From CAYJUM01 sp964478915 (GTDB lineage: Bacteria > Nitrospirota > Nitrospiria > Nitrospirales > Nitrospiraceae), in contig CAYZKG010000040.1 of the NCBI GenBank assembly GCA_964478915.1, positions 1 through 20,177 on the forward strand: DNA of 20,177 nucleotides. Reading direction: 5' to 3'. The notes under the pieces are model-generated. The model made no database searches. It was not told where the DNA came from and saw only the letters and a list, made by a program, of their open reading frames with translations. Below, one piece after another: positions 8,887 through 16,673 of this stretch (position 1 is the first letter of the stretch; each line of letters starts with the position of its first letter). The translations under genes were made by a program, and so were the position numbers.

Positions 8887-10638
8887 CTACATCCGCTCGA
8901 GCGCAGAAATTCCCAGGAGGCCAAGACCGTTTCGGATGACCCGCTGGACTTCCCGCATCAGCACCAGTCGCGCCGCGGTCCGCTCCGGCGTGAGGCGCTC
9001 ACGCAGCCTGGCGGACGGGGCCTCCGCCTTGAACCCGGCCAGGTCTGGGAGATCCGCCTCAGCCACCGGCAGAATGCGGTGCTTGTAATAAAACGTGTGC
9101 AGGAGCCCGGCCAGGTCCTGCAGGTAACCGGTGATGCGATGCGGCTCGAGGGCTTCAGCGCCGCCCTGGACCACGGAAGGATAGATAGAAAGCTGCCGGA
9201 TCAGACGGAACTCGTCGGGATCGGCCAATTCACGCAGGGCGGCGCCGCTCGGCTGGGGAACCGGGATCCCGCGCTCTTCCGCCACCCGGAACAGGCTTGC
9301 GATCCGGGCGTGCGCATACTGCACGTAGTAGACCGGGTTTTCGGCCGACTGCTGCTTCGCCAGCTCGAGGTCGAAATCCAAATGCGTATCGGATCGCCTC
9401 ATCAGGAAGAAGAATTTCGCCGCATCGGCGCCGACCTCCTCCATGACCTCCCGCATGGTGATGAATTCCCCGGACCGCTTGGACATCTCGACCTTCCGGC
9501 CTCCCCGCATCAGGTTGACCATCTGTACCAGCACGATCCGCAGCCGGCTCCGGGGATATCCGAACGCCTGCACCACCGCCTCCATTCTCGGAATGTACCC
9601 GTGATGGTCCGCGCCCCAGACGTTGATGAGCAGATCGTACCCGCGCAGCAGCTTGTCCCGGTGGTAGGCGATATCCGAGGCCAGATAGGTGTAGTCCCCT
9701 TCGCGCTTCCGGATCACACGATCTTTCTCGTCACCATACGCGGAGGAACGGAACCACAGCGCCCCGCCCTCCTCGAACAGGAGGCCTTGCTTCTGAAGCG
9801 TCTCCAGCGCCTGCTCCACCGCTCCAGACTGGACCAGCGAGGACTCGGTGAACCAGGAGTCGAACTCAATCCCCAGCTGACAAAGGTCCTGACGGATAAC
9901 TTCCAACAATTCCTGGTAGGCCAGTTCGGTGCAGCGGCGCTCGGCGTCTTCTGCAGGGATATCCAGGAGGGCCGGACCGAGCCGGTCCTGGATCGCGGCC
10001 GCTACGCGCTCGACATAGGCTCCCCGGTACCCTTCCTCCGGGAATGTCGTCGGACGCCCCTGCCGCTCCAGGTAGCGGGCATGGATCGACGCCCCCAACA
10101 GCTTCATCTGCCTGCCGGCATCGTTGACATAGTATTCCCTGGCCACCCGGTAGCCGCTCGCCGCCAGGAGGTTGGCAAGGGCATTCCCGAACGCCGCCCC
10201 TCGCCCGTGCCCGACATGAAGCGGTCCGGTCGGATTCGCGCTGACGAATTCAATCAGCACGCGACTCCCGTTGCCGAGATCGGATCGCCCGTAGGCCTCG
10301 CCCTGGTCTTCGATCTCACCCAACACCTCGAGCCAGAGATCGCGCTTCACGGTCATGTTGAGGAAGCCCGGGCGGACGATCTCGATGCGATCGAAGATGG
10401 CGTCACGTTGCTCAAGGTTGTCGCAGATGATTTGAGCGACCTCCTCGGGGGAGCGTTGTTCGGAAGGGGCCAGCGTCATGGCTACGGTGGTTGCCAGATC
10501 CCCCCACTCTGGCCGTTTGGGGAGATCCAAGGGAACCGTCGCCGGAGTCAGCGACTTCAGCTGTCCCTTGAGCCTCGCGTGATCCAGCGCGTGCCGGAGG
10601 GCCCCGATCACCCTCTCTCTGACGACGCCTTGTGACAC
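8887..10638 (-). CDS. argS: Arginyl-tRNA synthetase
   Basis: Class I aminoacyl-tRNA synthetase that charges tRNA-Arg. From GTG 10638 the protein has 583 residues, a usual ArgS length. It has the N-terminal Add-1 domain that recognises the tRNA D-loop (about 1-110), the HIGH-type motif HVGH at 141-144 after SANPTGPL, and a variant of the KMSKS loop, EMSKRSG, near 384-390. The helical DALR anticodon-binding domain fills the last 120 residues. The start is chosen because GGAG lies eight bases upstream of this GTG and the family N-terminus begins here; an open frame continues 115 codons upstream but that part overlaps the glycosyltransferase and has no ArgS character. The stop codon lies inside the ribosome-binding site of tgt. 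Confidence 0.96.
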   Translation of the reverse strand: MSQGVVRERVIGALRHALDHARLKGQLKSLTPATVPLDLPKRPEWGDLATTVAMTLAPSEQRSPEEVAQIICDNLEQRDAIFDRIEIVRPGFLNMTVKRDLWLEVLGEIEDQGEAYGRSDLGNGSRVLIEFVSANPTGPLHVGHGRGAAFGNALANLLAASGYRVAREYYVNDAGRQMKLLGASIHARYLERQGRPTTFPEEGYRGAYVERVAAAIQDRLGPALLDIPAEDAERRCTELAYQELLEVIRQDLCQLGIEFDSWFTESSLVQSGAVEQALETLQKQGLLFEEGGALWFRSSAYGDEKDRVIRKREGDYTYLASDIAYHRDKLLRGYDLLINVWGADHHGYIPRMEAVVQAFGYPRSRLRIVLVQMVNLMRGGRKVEMSKRSGEFITMREVMEEVGADAAKFFFLMRRSDTHLDFDLELAKQQSAENPVYYVQYAHARIASLFRVAEERGIPVPQPSGAALRELADPDEFRLIRQLSIYPSVVQGGAEALEPHRITGYLQDLAGLLHTFYYKHRILPVAEADLPDLAGFKAEAPSARLRERLTPERTAARLVLMREVQRVIRNGLGLLGISALERM

Positions 10639-10696
10639 CGGAAAGTCTCCTAAGTCTGCATCGCTGCGTGTAAATCTCGAAGGCAGGGGTCGGACT

Positions 10697-11737
10697 CTAA
10701 CACACCTTTTCTGACCAAGGCAAGCGAGGTTCAGGCGCCCGGCGTGCTGCGAGACAGCCCTCGACTGCGGCCACGATCTGCTCCACCGGAATATCCAAAC
10801 ACGGCCTGAGCCGGCATGGCTCCACCTGCTGCCACCCGAGGCAGGCGCAGGGCGCCCCGCGGAGAATGATGACCCGTGGCCCGCGGGGAGCCCAGCGTGA
10901 CGGATCGGTCGGGCCGAACAGGGCAACGGTCGGCAGGCCGAGCGCAGCCGCCAAGTGCGTGATGCCCGAATCGTGCCCCACAAAGACGTGGACCTTCCCC
11001 AGGGTCACAGCCACGGTGATGAGGTCGCGGTTCAGGATCATCGAGGTCTTCACTCCGGCAAGATGCCTCTGAAGCTCGGCAATCTGCGTGTCATCGGCCG
11101 GGCCGCCCAGAACGAGGAGCGTACGGGCCCCTTTGCCGGTCAATGAACTCATCGCCGAGGCCAGACGCCGGACATCGCAACACTTCGCGGGGCTGCCGCT
11201 TCCCGGGTGCACCGCAAGGACTTCGGCATCAGCGGGCCGATCAGCGGGATCGGGACCCAGGTGGGCAGGTCGGGGGATCTGAAGGACAGGAGGCCGGTCC
11301 GCGGGACGAAGTCCCCACGGCCGGAGACTCTCCAGATAGCGGTCTGCGGCATGCACACCACGGAGCGCCGGGGAATGCGGCGATTGCACGATGACCTGAC
11401 CGACGCCCGACCGCCTCAACGTTGTCCGGAGCGCACCCTCCTGATCGCTCATCCAGCACACAGCAGCCGTACAACGGCGAAGCCGGGCCGCCAGGCCGGG
11501 GGGCAGGGCGTCCGGGCCGGCCAGGAGCTGAGCCAGCGTGGAGCCCTCGATCGGCAAGGTCTGGTGGACCTCTCCACAGGCGCGGAGCAATCCTGCCACC
11601 TCGCCCCGGGCCACCAGGGTCAGGTCGTGGGTGGGCCAGGCGCTGCGCAAGGCCCGCAGGGCCCCCAGGGACAGCAGGACATCCCCAAGCGAGCCGGGAT
11701 GCACCACAAGAAGCACCGGCGGGATGTCGGGCTGCAC
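10697..11737 (-). CDS. Family 9 glycosyltransferase (heptosyltransferase-like)
   Basis: A 346-residue protein of the GT-B glycosyltransferase 9 family, which includes the ADP-heptose:LPS heptosyltransferases WaaC/WaaF. Seen: the N-terminal HPGSLGDVLLSLGALRAL pattern (13-30), the second-domain start VHPGSGSPAK near 176-185, and the signature GHDSGITHLAAALGLPTVALFGPTDP (254-279). A cysteine-containing C-terminal stretch (C297, C299, C308, C313) is common in this family. It probably acts at the cytoplasmic face of the inner membrane in lipopolysaccharide core or another surface glycan; the exact sugar cannot be told. It starts at GTG 11737 with GGAGG seven bases upstream, 12 bases after the mobA stop. 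Confidence 0.88.
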   Translation of the reverse strand: MQPDIPPVLLVVHPGSLGDVLLSLGALRALRSAWPTHDLTLVARGEVAGLLRACGEVHQTLPIEGSTLAQLLAGPDALPPGLAARLRRCTAAVCWMSDQEGALRTTLRRSGVGQVIVQSPHSPALRGVHAADRYLESLRPWGLRPADRPPVLQIPRPAHLGPDPADRPADAEVLAVHPGSGSPAKCCDVRRLASAMSSLTGKGARTLLVLGGPADDTQIAELQRHLAGVKTSMILNRDLITVAVTLGKVHVFVGHDSGITHLAAALGLPTVALFGPTDPSRWAPRGPRVIILRGAPCACLGWQQVEPCRLRPCLDIPVEQIVAAVEGCLAARRAPEPRLPWSEKVC

Positions 11738-11749
11738 GGCGATCCCTCC

Positions 11750-12361
11750 CTAGCGGACCAGCTTCCTGGCCAACTCCAAATCCGCCGGGGAATTGAGGTT
11801 CAGAAACGACAACAGATGAGGATCCAGGGATCGAAGCTCATCCTCCGGGATGAGCCGGACCGACAAGGCTTCGGCGTCGGTGATCTCGTGTAGTGTCAGA
11901 TTCCCCCCTCGGGCCATACGCTCCAGGATCGGGAGGCACCGTTTCGAATAGACAGCATGCAGAGGCTGCAACCCGGTCGCCAGCCGGACCATGACCACGT
12001 CAGCCATGGGGTCAATCGTGACCAGATATTCGACCACCTTCGGGTTCAAAAACGGCATGTCGCAGGCGGCGGCGAACACTCGTGAAGATGAGGCATACGA
12101 CAGGCCAGTGTACAAGCCGCCCAAGGTCGCGCACCCGGGGATAAGATCGGTCACGACCCGATGGGTCAGGTCAGCCAACTGCGGCGTTGCTTCTGCCACG
12201 ACGACCAAGATTTCGGAAAACAGCGACTCGAAGACCTCAAGGGAACGATCCAGGAGGGTCCGGCCGCCGAGCTCGATAAACCGCTTGTCCTGCCCCATCC
12301 GCGAGCTTTTGCCGCCCGCCAGGATGATGCCGCTCAAACTCTGCGTGGAGGTACCGGTCAT
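11750..12361 (-). CDS. mobA: Molybdenum cofactor guanylyltransferase MobA
   Basis: Attaches GMP to molybdopterin to make the bis-MGD cofactor used by DMSO-reductase-family enzymes. The 203-residue protein begins with the nucleotidyltransferase signature LAGGKSSRMGQDK at about 14-26 and has CDMPFLNP in the middle, the metal-binding aspartate region of MobA. In a nitrite oxidiser the cofactor would be needed by nitrite oxidoreductase, which is an inference from context. The ATG at 12361 is chosen because the frame upstream runs through a terminator hairpin. There is no clear Shine-Dalgarno and only eight bases separate the terminator T-tract from the ATG, so the start and the source of transcript are uncertain. 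Confidence 0.88.
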   Translation of the reverse strand: MTGTSTQSLSGIILAGGKSSRMGQDKRFIELGGRTLLDRSLEVFESLFSEILVVVAEATPQLADLTHRVVTDLIPGCATLGGLYTGLSYASSSRVFAAACDMPFLNPKVVEYLVTIDPMADVVMVRLATGLQPLHAVYSKRCLPILERMARGGNLTLHEITDAEALSVRLIPEDELRSLDPHLLSFLNLNSPADLELARKLVR

Positions 12362-12369
12362 CGTCCGAT

Positions 12370-12402
12370 AAAAAAAGGGGGTGGGTCGCCCCACCCCCTT
12401 TT
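12370..12402 (-). terminator. Strong intrinsic terminator after the cytochrome operon
   Basis: A perfect 13-bp inverted repeat (arms 12373-12385 and 12390-12402) with a TCGC loop. Read on the minus strand, the GC-rich stem is followed by a run of seven T (12376-12370), part of which pairs in the stem, as in a Rho-independent terminator. It lies 23 bases past the stop of the dihaem cytochrome gene. The plus-strand reading also has a T-rich tail, so it could work in both directions. It is immediately followed by the mobA start codon. Confidence 0.9.
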
Positions 12403-12424
12403 CTTTCCCTATTCCGGAACGGGC

Positions 12425-14182
12425 TTACGCCTTCCCCTTCTTACGATTGGCTCGCCGCACCAGCACCCAGCCTTCGACAATGACGATGCCAAACGCAATC
12501 AAGGTCGGGTAGATGTACGTCTCCTTGGGAATGGGGGGCTCGAGAATCGTGTAGTAGAACGCCGAGACCGCCAGCTTCCGGCCGGCGTCGCCGTTGTGGC
12601 CGTCCCAGGCAAAGAACACCGTGGGGATGTACTTGCCCATCTCAAAGTAGGTGTCCTCGTCGTAGTCGCCCTTCCGCGGCCGCTTCATGATGACGGTCCA
12701 CAGACCTTTGTTCCATTCCCCTTTGAGCAGGGACATCTTTTCGGTGAAGTCATCCCGATCCTCAAGGTCCTGGTCCCAGCCGGTGCCGGTGTACGCCTTG
12801 AGGCTTCCGTCGGCCATCCACTTCATGATGTCCACGGGATATTTCGAGTCGCCCCAGAAGTACCGTGGCTTTTCGGGAGGCGGAATCTCTTGCCATTTCA
12901 CCGGGAACTCGATGGCCACGGCATCGTTGTAAACCGCGAAGGTATTCTGCCGCGCCGCGATCGACCCCGGCTCTCCGGTCTTCGGTTCTTGCTCCTTGAC
13001 GTACTCTTCGAGATTGACCTCATTCGGCTCAAAGGGCGGCGGCTCCGTCGCCACGCTCTTGGTCCGATCATCCCACTGAATCATGAACGCGATCTCTTTG
13101 TCGTTGTAGAGAGACCGGACCCAGAGATCATCAATGCGATTGACGAAATTCCTCGGCTTGTGGGTGATCTGGCCGCCCAAGCCGACGAACCGGCGGTCGC
13201 GGTCTTGCCAGAGCTTATGCTCGGGATCGGCGGGGATGTCTTCCTGGATGAAACCCGAGCGGACGACGAAATTGATCTTGGGCTTGTCGGTCAACGGGTC
13301 CATCTCCAGCGGATTGCCTTTCGCATCCCGTTCACAGAGCGATTGCACGAAGTTGGCGATGTGCCAACGCTCTTCGATCGTGGTGCTGTCGGCAAACGAC
13401 GGCATCGGCGTGCCATTCACGCCTGTCGAGAAGGTCCGGAAGATGGTCTTCACGTTGTAGGGGTCTTGACGGGTTCCCCTGAAGTTCCAGCACTTGTGCC
13501 AGTTGGCGGGCTGAATCGGGAACCCCCAGTCGTCCTTCAGGTTGAAGGCGTTTCCATCGCCACGGCCGTTATCTCCGTGGCACTCGATGCACTTCTTGTC
13601 CACGATGAGCTGAGCGCCTTTCTCCAGGCTTTCCTTGCTCGGGGGAATCGGCTTGATGCTGTCGAGCTCGAGGATGGTGAACGTCTCCGTGTCCTTATCG
13701 TCGAACTTTCGGTCCTTGACCAGCTGGGTAGTGACGAAGGCGATGACGTTCCGGCGCTGCTCCTCGGTCAAAATCCCCTCCCACGAGGGCATCGCTGAGC
13801 CGGGAAGCCCGTGCGTCACCGTCTGAAAGAGGTCTAACTGAGGCAGCGGAAGCTCTCCGCTGGCGGTGTGCCGGATCTTGAAGGTGCCCTGGTTGAAATT
13901 GCGGGGGCGCGGCCACAGCCGGTCCGCCCCTGGCCCATCCCCGGCGCCATCTACGCCGTGACACCAGACGCACTTCGTGAAATACACGCGCTTTCCGGCT
14001 TCAATCTGTTCGGCGGCGGGCATGGGCGGGAAGTCGCCCTTCTTGAAGCCGACTGGGAGACCGTCTGCGCCGCCTTCCTGGGCAAACGTCCAGACCGCCG
14101 CGCTGCCGGAGACCACCACGCTGAGGCCCACGGCGGCCATCAGGAGGATGATTCTTTTGCTCTGAACCCGAATGTCACGCAT
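12425..14182 (-). CDS. Membrane-anchored dihaem cytochrome c with ethylbenzene-dehydrogenase-type haem b domain
   Basis: A 585-residue exported electron carrier. An N-terminal membrane helix or uncleaved signal (11-33) leads into two class I cytochrome c domains: CVWCH at 71-75, with likely distal M131 in GSAMPSW, and CIECH at 198-202, with M260 in GTPMPSF. Residues about 300-550 resemble the EB_dh domain (DMSO-reductase-type haem b subunit, as in ethylbenzene dehydrogenase gamma and Nitrospira NxrC), including the FAVYNDAVAIEFP and YFWGDSKYPVDIMKW stretches. A C-terminal helix at about 557-575 is followed by a basic cytoplasmic tail, so both ends are anchored. The ATG has GAGG eight bases upstream. 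It is the last gene of the oxidase operon, 25 bases after the previous stop. It probably relays electrons between periplasmic donors and the complex; the direction is inferred. Confidence 0.88.
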   Translation of the reverse strand: MRDIRVQSKRIILLMAAVGLSVVVSGSAAVWTFAQEGGADGLPVGFKKGDFPPMPAAEQIEAGKRVYFTKCVWCHGVDGAGDGPGADRLWPRPRNFNQGTFKIRHTASGELPLPQLDLFQTVTHGLPGSAMPSWEGILTEEQRRNVIAFVTTQLVKDRKFDDKDTETFTILELDSIKPIPPSKESLEKGAQLIVDKKCIECHGDNGRGDGNAFNLKDDWGFPIQPANWHKCWNFRGTRQDPYNVKTIFRTFSTGVNGTPMPSFADSTTIEERWHIANFVQSLCERDAKGNPLEMDPLTDKPKINFVVRSGFIQEDIPADPEHKLWQDRDRRFVGLGGQITHKPRNFVNRIDDLWVRSLYNDKEIAFMIQWDDRTKSVATEPPPFEPNEVNLEEYVKEQEPKTGEPGSIAARQNTFAVYNDAVAIEFPVKWQEIPPPEKPRYFWGDSKYPVDIMKWMADGSLKAYTGTGWDQDLEDRDDFTEKMSLLKGEWNKGLWTVIMKRPRKGDYDEDTYFEMGKYIPTVFFAWDGHNGDAGRKLAVSAFYYTILEPPIPKETYIYPTLIAFGIVIVEGWVLVRRANRKKGKA

Positions 14183-14207
14183 GGTATTTGCCTCGTCTTA
14201 TTAAGGA

Positions 14208-15251
14208 TTAGTCCCACGTCCGGGGATAGTAACCCGTGTGCCAGTATTCAAAGAGAATGACCTTCCAAATCTCGTCCGTGGTGAGGTGCTGCTCCCAGGG
14301 CGGCATGACCGAGGCCCAGGGGAAGGCTTCTCTGGGAAGTCCGATCCCGCCCTTCGACACGCGCCAGAACACGAAGGTTTCTTGGAGCTGGGCCAGGGTC
14401 CCAGGGTCGGTAAAGTTCGCCGGAATCGGGTTAAATGCAAAGGCCATCATGCCGCGGCCATTGAGGTTGTCGCCGTGGCACCAGTGACAATTCTGAAAGA
14501 ACACTTCACCGCCCTCCCGGACATACTTCATGTAGCCGGCCGCGTTCGGATCCCAGGGGTTGGCATTCGGCTGCAAGAGCCGGCCCATACCCTGATCCGT
14601 GATCAAGCGGTTGGTGTATTCCTGATCGTACTTGCCTTCCGGGTTGACGCGGAACGGGCTCTGCGCGACCTGAAGCACAAACGTTTTGCCGTGGACCTTG
14701 GTGCTTGCAGGCGGAGCCGGATGGACCGTTCTCAATTCGATCGGCTCTTCAAGGCTCGGCAGGAACGAGTTGTACGAAAAGCCCCATAACAGAATGGGAA
14801 TGGCGATCAGGTAGAAGGTGCGCAACGCCTTGTGGAACGGCGTGACGGCGTCAAGCACATTGAGGATGGGGCGTCTGAACTCCTGCCAACTCTCCTCGCT
14901 CCCCGACATCCACATGAAGATCGCCACCAAGGCCACGGTGCCATAGATGGCTCGCACGCTGAAGGGGATCGGAGGATAGATGCGGTACTTCAAGTACAAG
15001 ACGATGAAGACCCAGAAAAAGATTCCCTGCCAGAACTGGGGAATCTTGATTCCGGCCTTCGTCGCGAGCAGATAGCTCATGAGCGCAAAGACCCCTACGC
15101 AGAACGCCAGCTCGATGAGTATCTGCATCGGCATGTAGCCTTCGATGAGTTTGATGGTCGTCGAGGGGAGCAGGCCCAGCGAGATGATCAAGATGATGGC
15201 GAACCCTACTCCGCCTACGATGGCGCCGATCCACAGTAGAGCTGATTTCAT
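14208..15251 (-). CDS. Multi-span membrane protein with a C-terminal monohaem cytochrome c domain
   Basis: A 347-residue protein. The first half has about five membrane spans (5-27, 43-62, 72-90, 100-116, 143-161). The periplasmic second half is a single cytochrome c domain with CHWCH at 255-259 and a probable distal methionine, M316, in ASVMPPW. The haem motif has histidine as the first inner residue (C-H-W-C-H), which is uncommon. I do not recognise the membrane half as a named family; histidines are few there, so a b-type haem is not evident. AAGGAG nine bases upstream supports the ATG. Its place between two other cytochromes and the bd-like subunit suggests it is a structural electron-transfer subunit of the same complex. 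Confidence 0.83.
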   Translation of the reverse strand: MKSALLWIGAIVGGVGFAIILIISLGLLPSTTIKLIEGYMPMQILIELAFCVGVFALMSYLLATKAGIKIPQFWQGIFFWVFIVLYLKYRIYPPIPFSVRAIYGTVALVAIFMWMSGSEESWQEFRRPILNVLDAVTPFHKALRTFYLIAIPILLWGFSYNSFLPSLEEPIELRTVHPAPPASTKVHGKTFVLQVAQSPFRVNPEGKYDQEYTNRLITDQGMGRLLQPNANPWDPNAAGYMKYVREGGEVFFQNCHWCHGDNLNGRGMMAFAFNPIPANFTDPGTLAQLQETFVFWRVSKGGIGLPREAFPWASVMPPWEQHLTTDEIWKVILFEYWHTGYYPRTWD

Positions 15252-15298
15252 CGTTCGATTCTCCTTTTACACCGACGAGCCAAGATAGTCGTATGAGA

Positions 15299-16597
15299 TC
15301 ATGTGATCTTTGGAGGTGCCTTCCCTTCTTCAACCTGAGAGAGATAGTCCACGATCTTGTTCAGAGCGCCGGCGCTGAGCTTCTGCCCGAAGACCTTGGG
15401 CATCACGTTGTCAGGGAACGGCTTGACCACGTAAGCACCGGGTGAGATCACCGATTCCGTAATATACTCGCGGACTGTTTTGGCGTTTCCCTTGTACACA
15501 GGATCCTTGAGGCGGTTCGGGGCATTGGTCTTCTCGACGAGCTTGGGGCCCACGGTCCCCATGGCGCCCGGGATCCCGGGGATCGTGTGGCACACGACGC
15601 ATTGCGCCTTGGCAAAAATCTGATCTACCGGCTCCGACCCGTCGGCGAGGACCCCACCCGCCGCTCCCGCGGGCTTATCTTCCTGCTGCTTGGGCCTATC
15701 GGCCTCCGGAATGAACTTCTCATAGGCCTTGACGATCTCTTCGAAAGGCGGCGGCTCCTTCCCTTCGCGGACGTACATCCACGTGTCCACTGCCGCGAGC
15801 TCACCCAGGGTCAAGGAGATCGGCGGCTTGTGGATCACGGGCATCGGACTTTCCTTATCATTCGTGCCTTTTACCCCGAACCCCGCCACCACGAAGCAGC
15901 TTGGGCAGGCATGCGACTCAGAGATGTACTCCTGACCACTCTCGCCCGTTCCGGCCCCGGGGAACGACTCCTTCTGGGCCGTGTCACGCTCAGCCGGCTT
16001 GCCCTTTTTATAGCGTGGGTCCTCCAGCCGCTGTTTGGACCGGTCCGGAATGCCGAAGAGGTTCGGAGCCCGTTCGCTCAAGAACCCCTCGTTGAACCCG
16101 TGACAGAGCGGGCACTGCCCCTTGCCGATCGCCCCCTGGACCTTGCTCTGCCCGATCCCGCCGAAGATGATCTTCTCCCCTTCATCCGCCAGTTGCTGCG
16201 CGGTCATGCTTCCGAAATCCAGCTTGACCTCCGGCGGCGGAAATCCACCTTCCACCTGTGGCAGCCAGTTGCCGTAGCCCGACAGGGCCGCTGCCACCAA
16301 GAACATGAAGCCTCCGATCTTGAGCAGCGAGCTGACCTTGGCAAAGTACAAGGCCAGCATGAAGGACAGGAGGGTGATCATGGCGAGCGAGACCGGGAGA
16401 AGGCGGGAGTTACCGAAGAAGTTCAACTTATAATTGGCGATGGCGATAAACACCATCACCGTGGCGATCATGCCGATAAAGGTTTTGAAGGCTGCACGCT
16501 TATCTTTCTTGACCGCCAAGAAATAAACAAGAAAGCCGGCAAGGACGAGAAGCGGCCACATGCCGAGAGCTAACGCTGCGCCAAGTAACTCAATCAC
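15299..16597 (-). CDS. Membrane-bound cytochrome c with two haem c domains
   Basis: A 432-residue protein with four N-terminal membrane spans (about 10-28, 40-55, 67-86, 92-108) and two periplasmic cytochrome c domains. Haem sites are CPLCH at 162-166 and CVVCH at 333-337; likely distal ligands are M252 and M399, both in short MP contexts. The domains look like an internal duplication: RLEDPRYKKG...EYISES in the first matches RLKDPVYKG...EYITES in the second. In the first domain a CPSCF pair (231-235) replaces the second domain's SPGAY; it lacks the histidine of a haem site. A proline/alanine-rich linker (about 297-320) joins them. GTG start with GGAGG eight bases upstream. Likely an electron entry subunit for the bd-like oxidase encoded just before it. 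Confidence 0.86.
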   Translation of the reverse strand: MIELLGAALALGMWPLLVLAGFLVYFLAVKKDKRAAFKTFIGMIATVMVFIAIANYKLNFFGNSRLLPVSLAMITLLSFMLALYFAKVSSLLKIGGFMFLVAAALSGYGNWLPQVEGGFPPPEVKLDFGSMTAQQLADEGEKIIFGGIGQSKVQGAIGKGQCPLCHGFNEGFLSERAPNLFGIPDRSKQRLEDPRYKKGKPAERDTAQKESFPGAGTGESGQEYISESHACPSCFVVAGFGVKGTNDKESPMPVIHKPPISLTLGELAAVDTWMYVREGKEPPPFEEIVKAYEKFIPEADRPKQQEDKPAGAAGGVLADGSEPVDQIFAKAQCVVCHTIPGIPGAMGTVGPKLVEKTNAPNRLKDPVYKGNAKTVREYITESVISPGAYVVKPFPDNVMPKVFGQKLSAGALNKIVDYLSQVEEGKAPPKIT

Positions 16598-16612
16598 GTG
16601 TTACTCCTCCCC

Positions 16613-16642
16613 GGCTGCGCCCCGGTAATGCGGGGCGCAGCC
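16613..16642 (-). repeat. Intercistronic GC-rich hairpin
   Basis: A perfect 12-bp inverted repeat (16613-16624 with 16631-16642) and a six-base loop, in the 76-base gap between the bd-like gene and the dihaem cytochrome gene. No T-run follows on the minus strand; instead the ribosome-binding site of the cytochrome gene follows within ten bases. It is better read as an mRNA stability or processing element than as a terminator. Confidence 0.75.
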
Positions 16643-16673
16643 ATACAATCACGCTCTGAAGCCGATTCTACGG

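Noticed and set aside
8860..8890. TGGCAC...GCTCC resembling a sigma54 -24/-12 promoter
   Set aside because: The TTGC element is missing and it lies on the plus strand at the 5' end of tgt, pointing away from any plus-strand gene.
8881..10635. Long plus-strand open frame of 584 codons opposite argS
   Set aside because: It mirrors argS codon periodicity in GC-rich DNA, has no recognisable protein motifs, and argS itself is certain.
10639..10983. N-terminal extension of argS by 115 codons
   Set aside because: It overlaps the glycosyltransferase coding sequence, has no ArgS-like residues, and a GTG with a good ribosome-binding site fits the family start.
12362..12394. GTG start for mobA at 12394
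   Set aside because: It lies inside the terminator hairpin; the MobA signature is complete from ATG 12361.
12161..13798. Long plus-strand open frame opposite the dihaem cytochrome gene and mobA
   Set aside because: It spans two confident genes and the terminator, and its translation has no domain character.
16613..16642. Terminator after the bd-like gene
   Set aside because: The stem is strong but no T-run follows on the minus strand and the next gene's ribosome-binding site follows directly.
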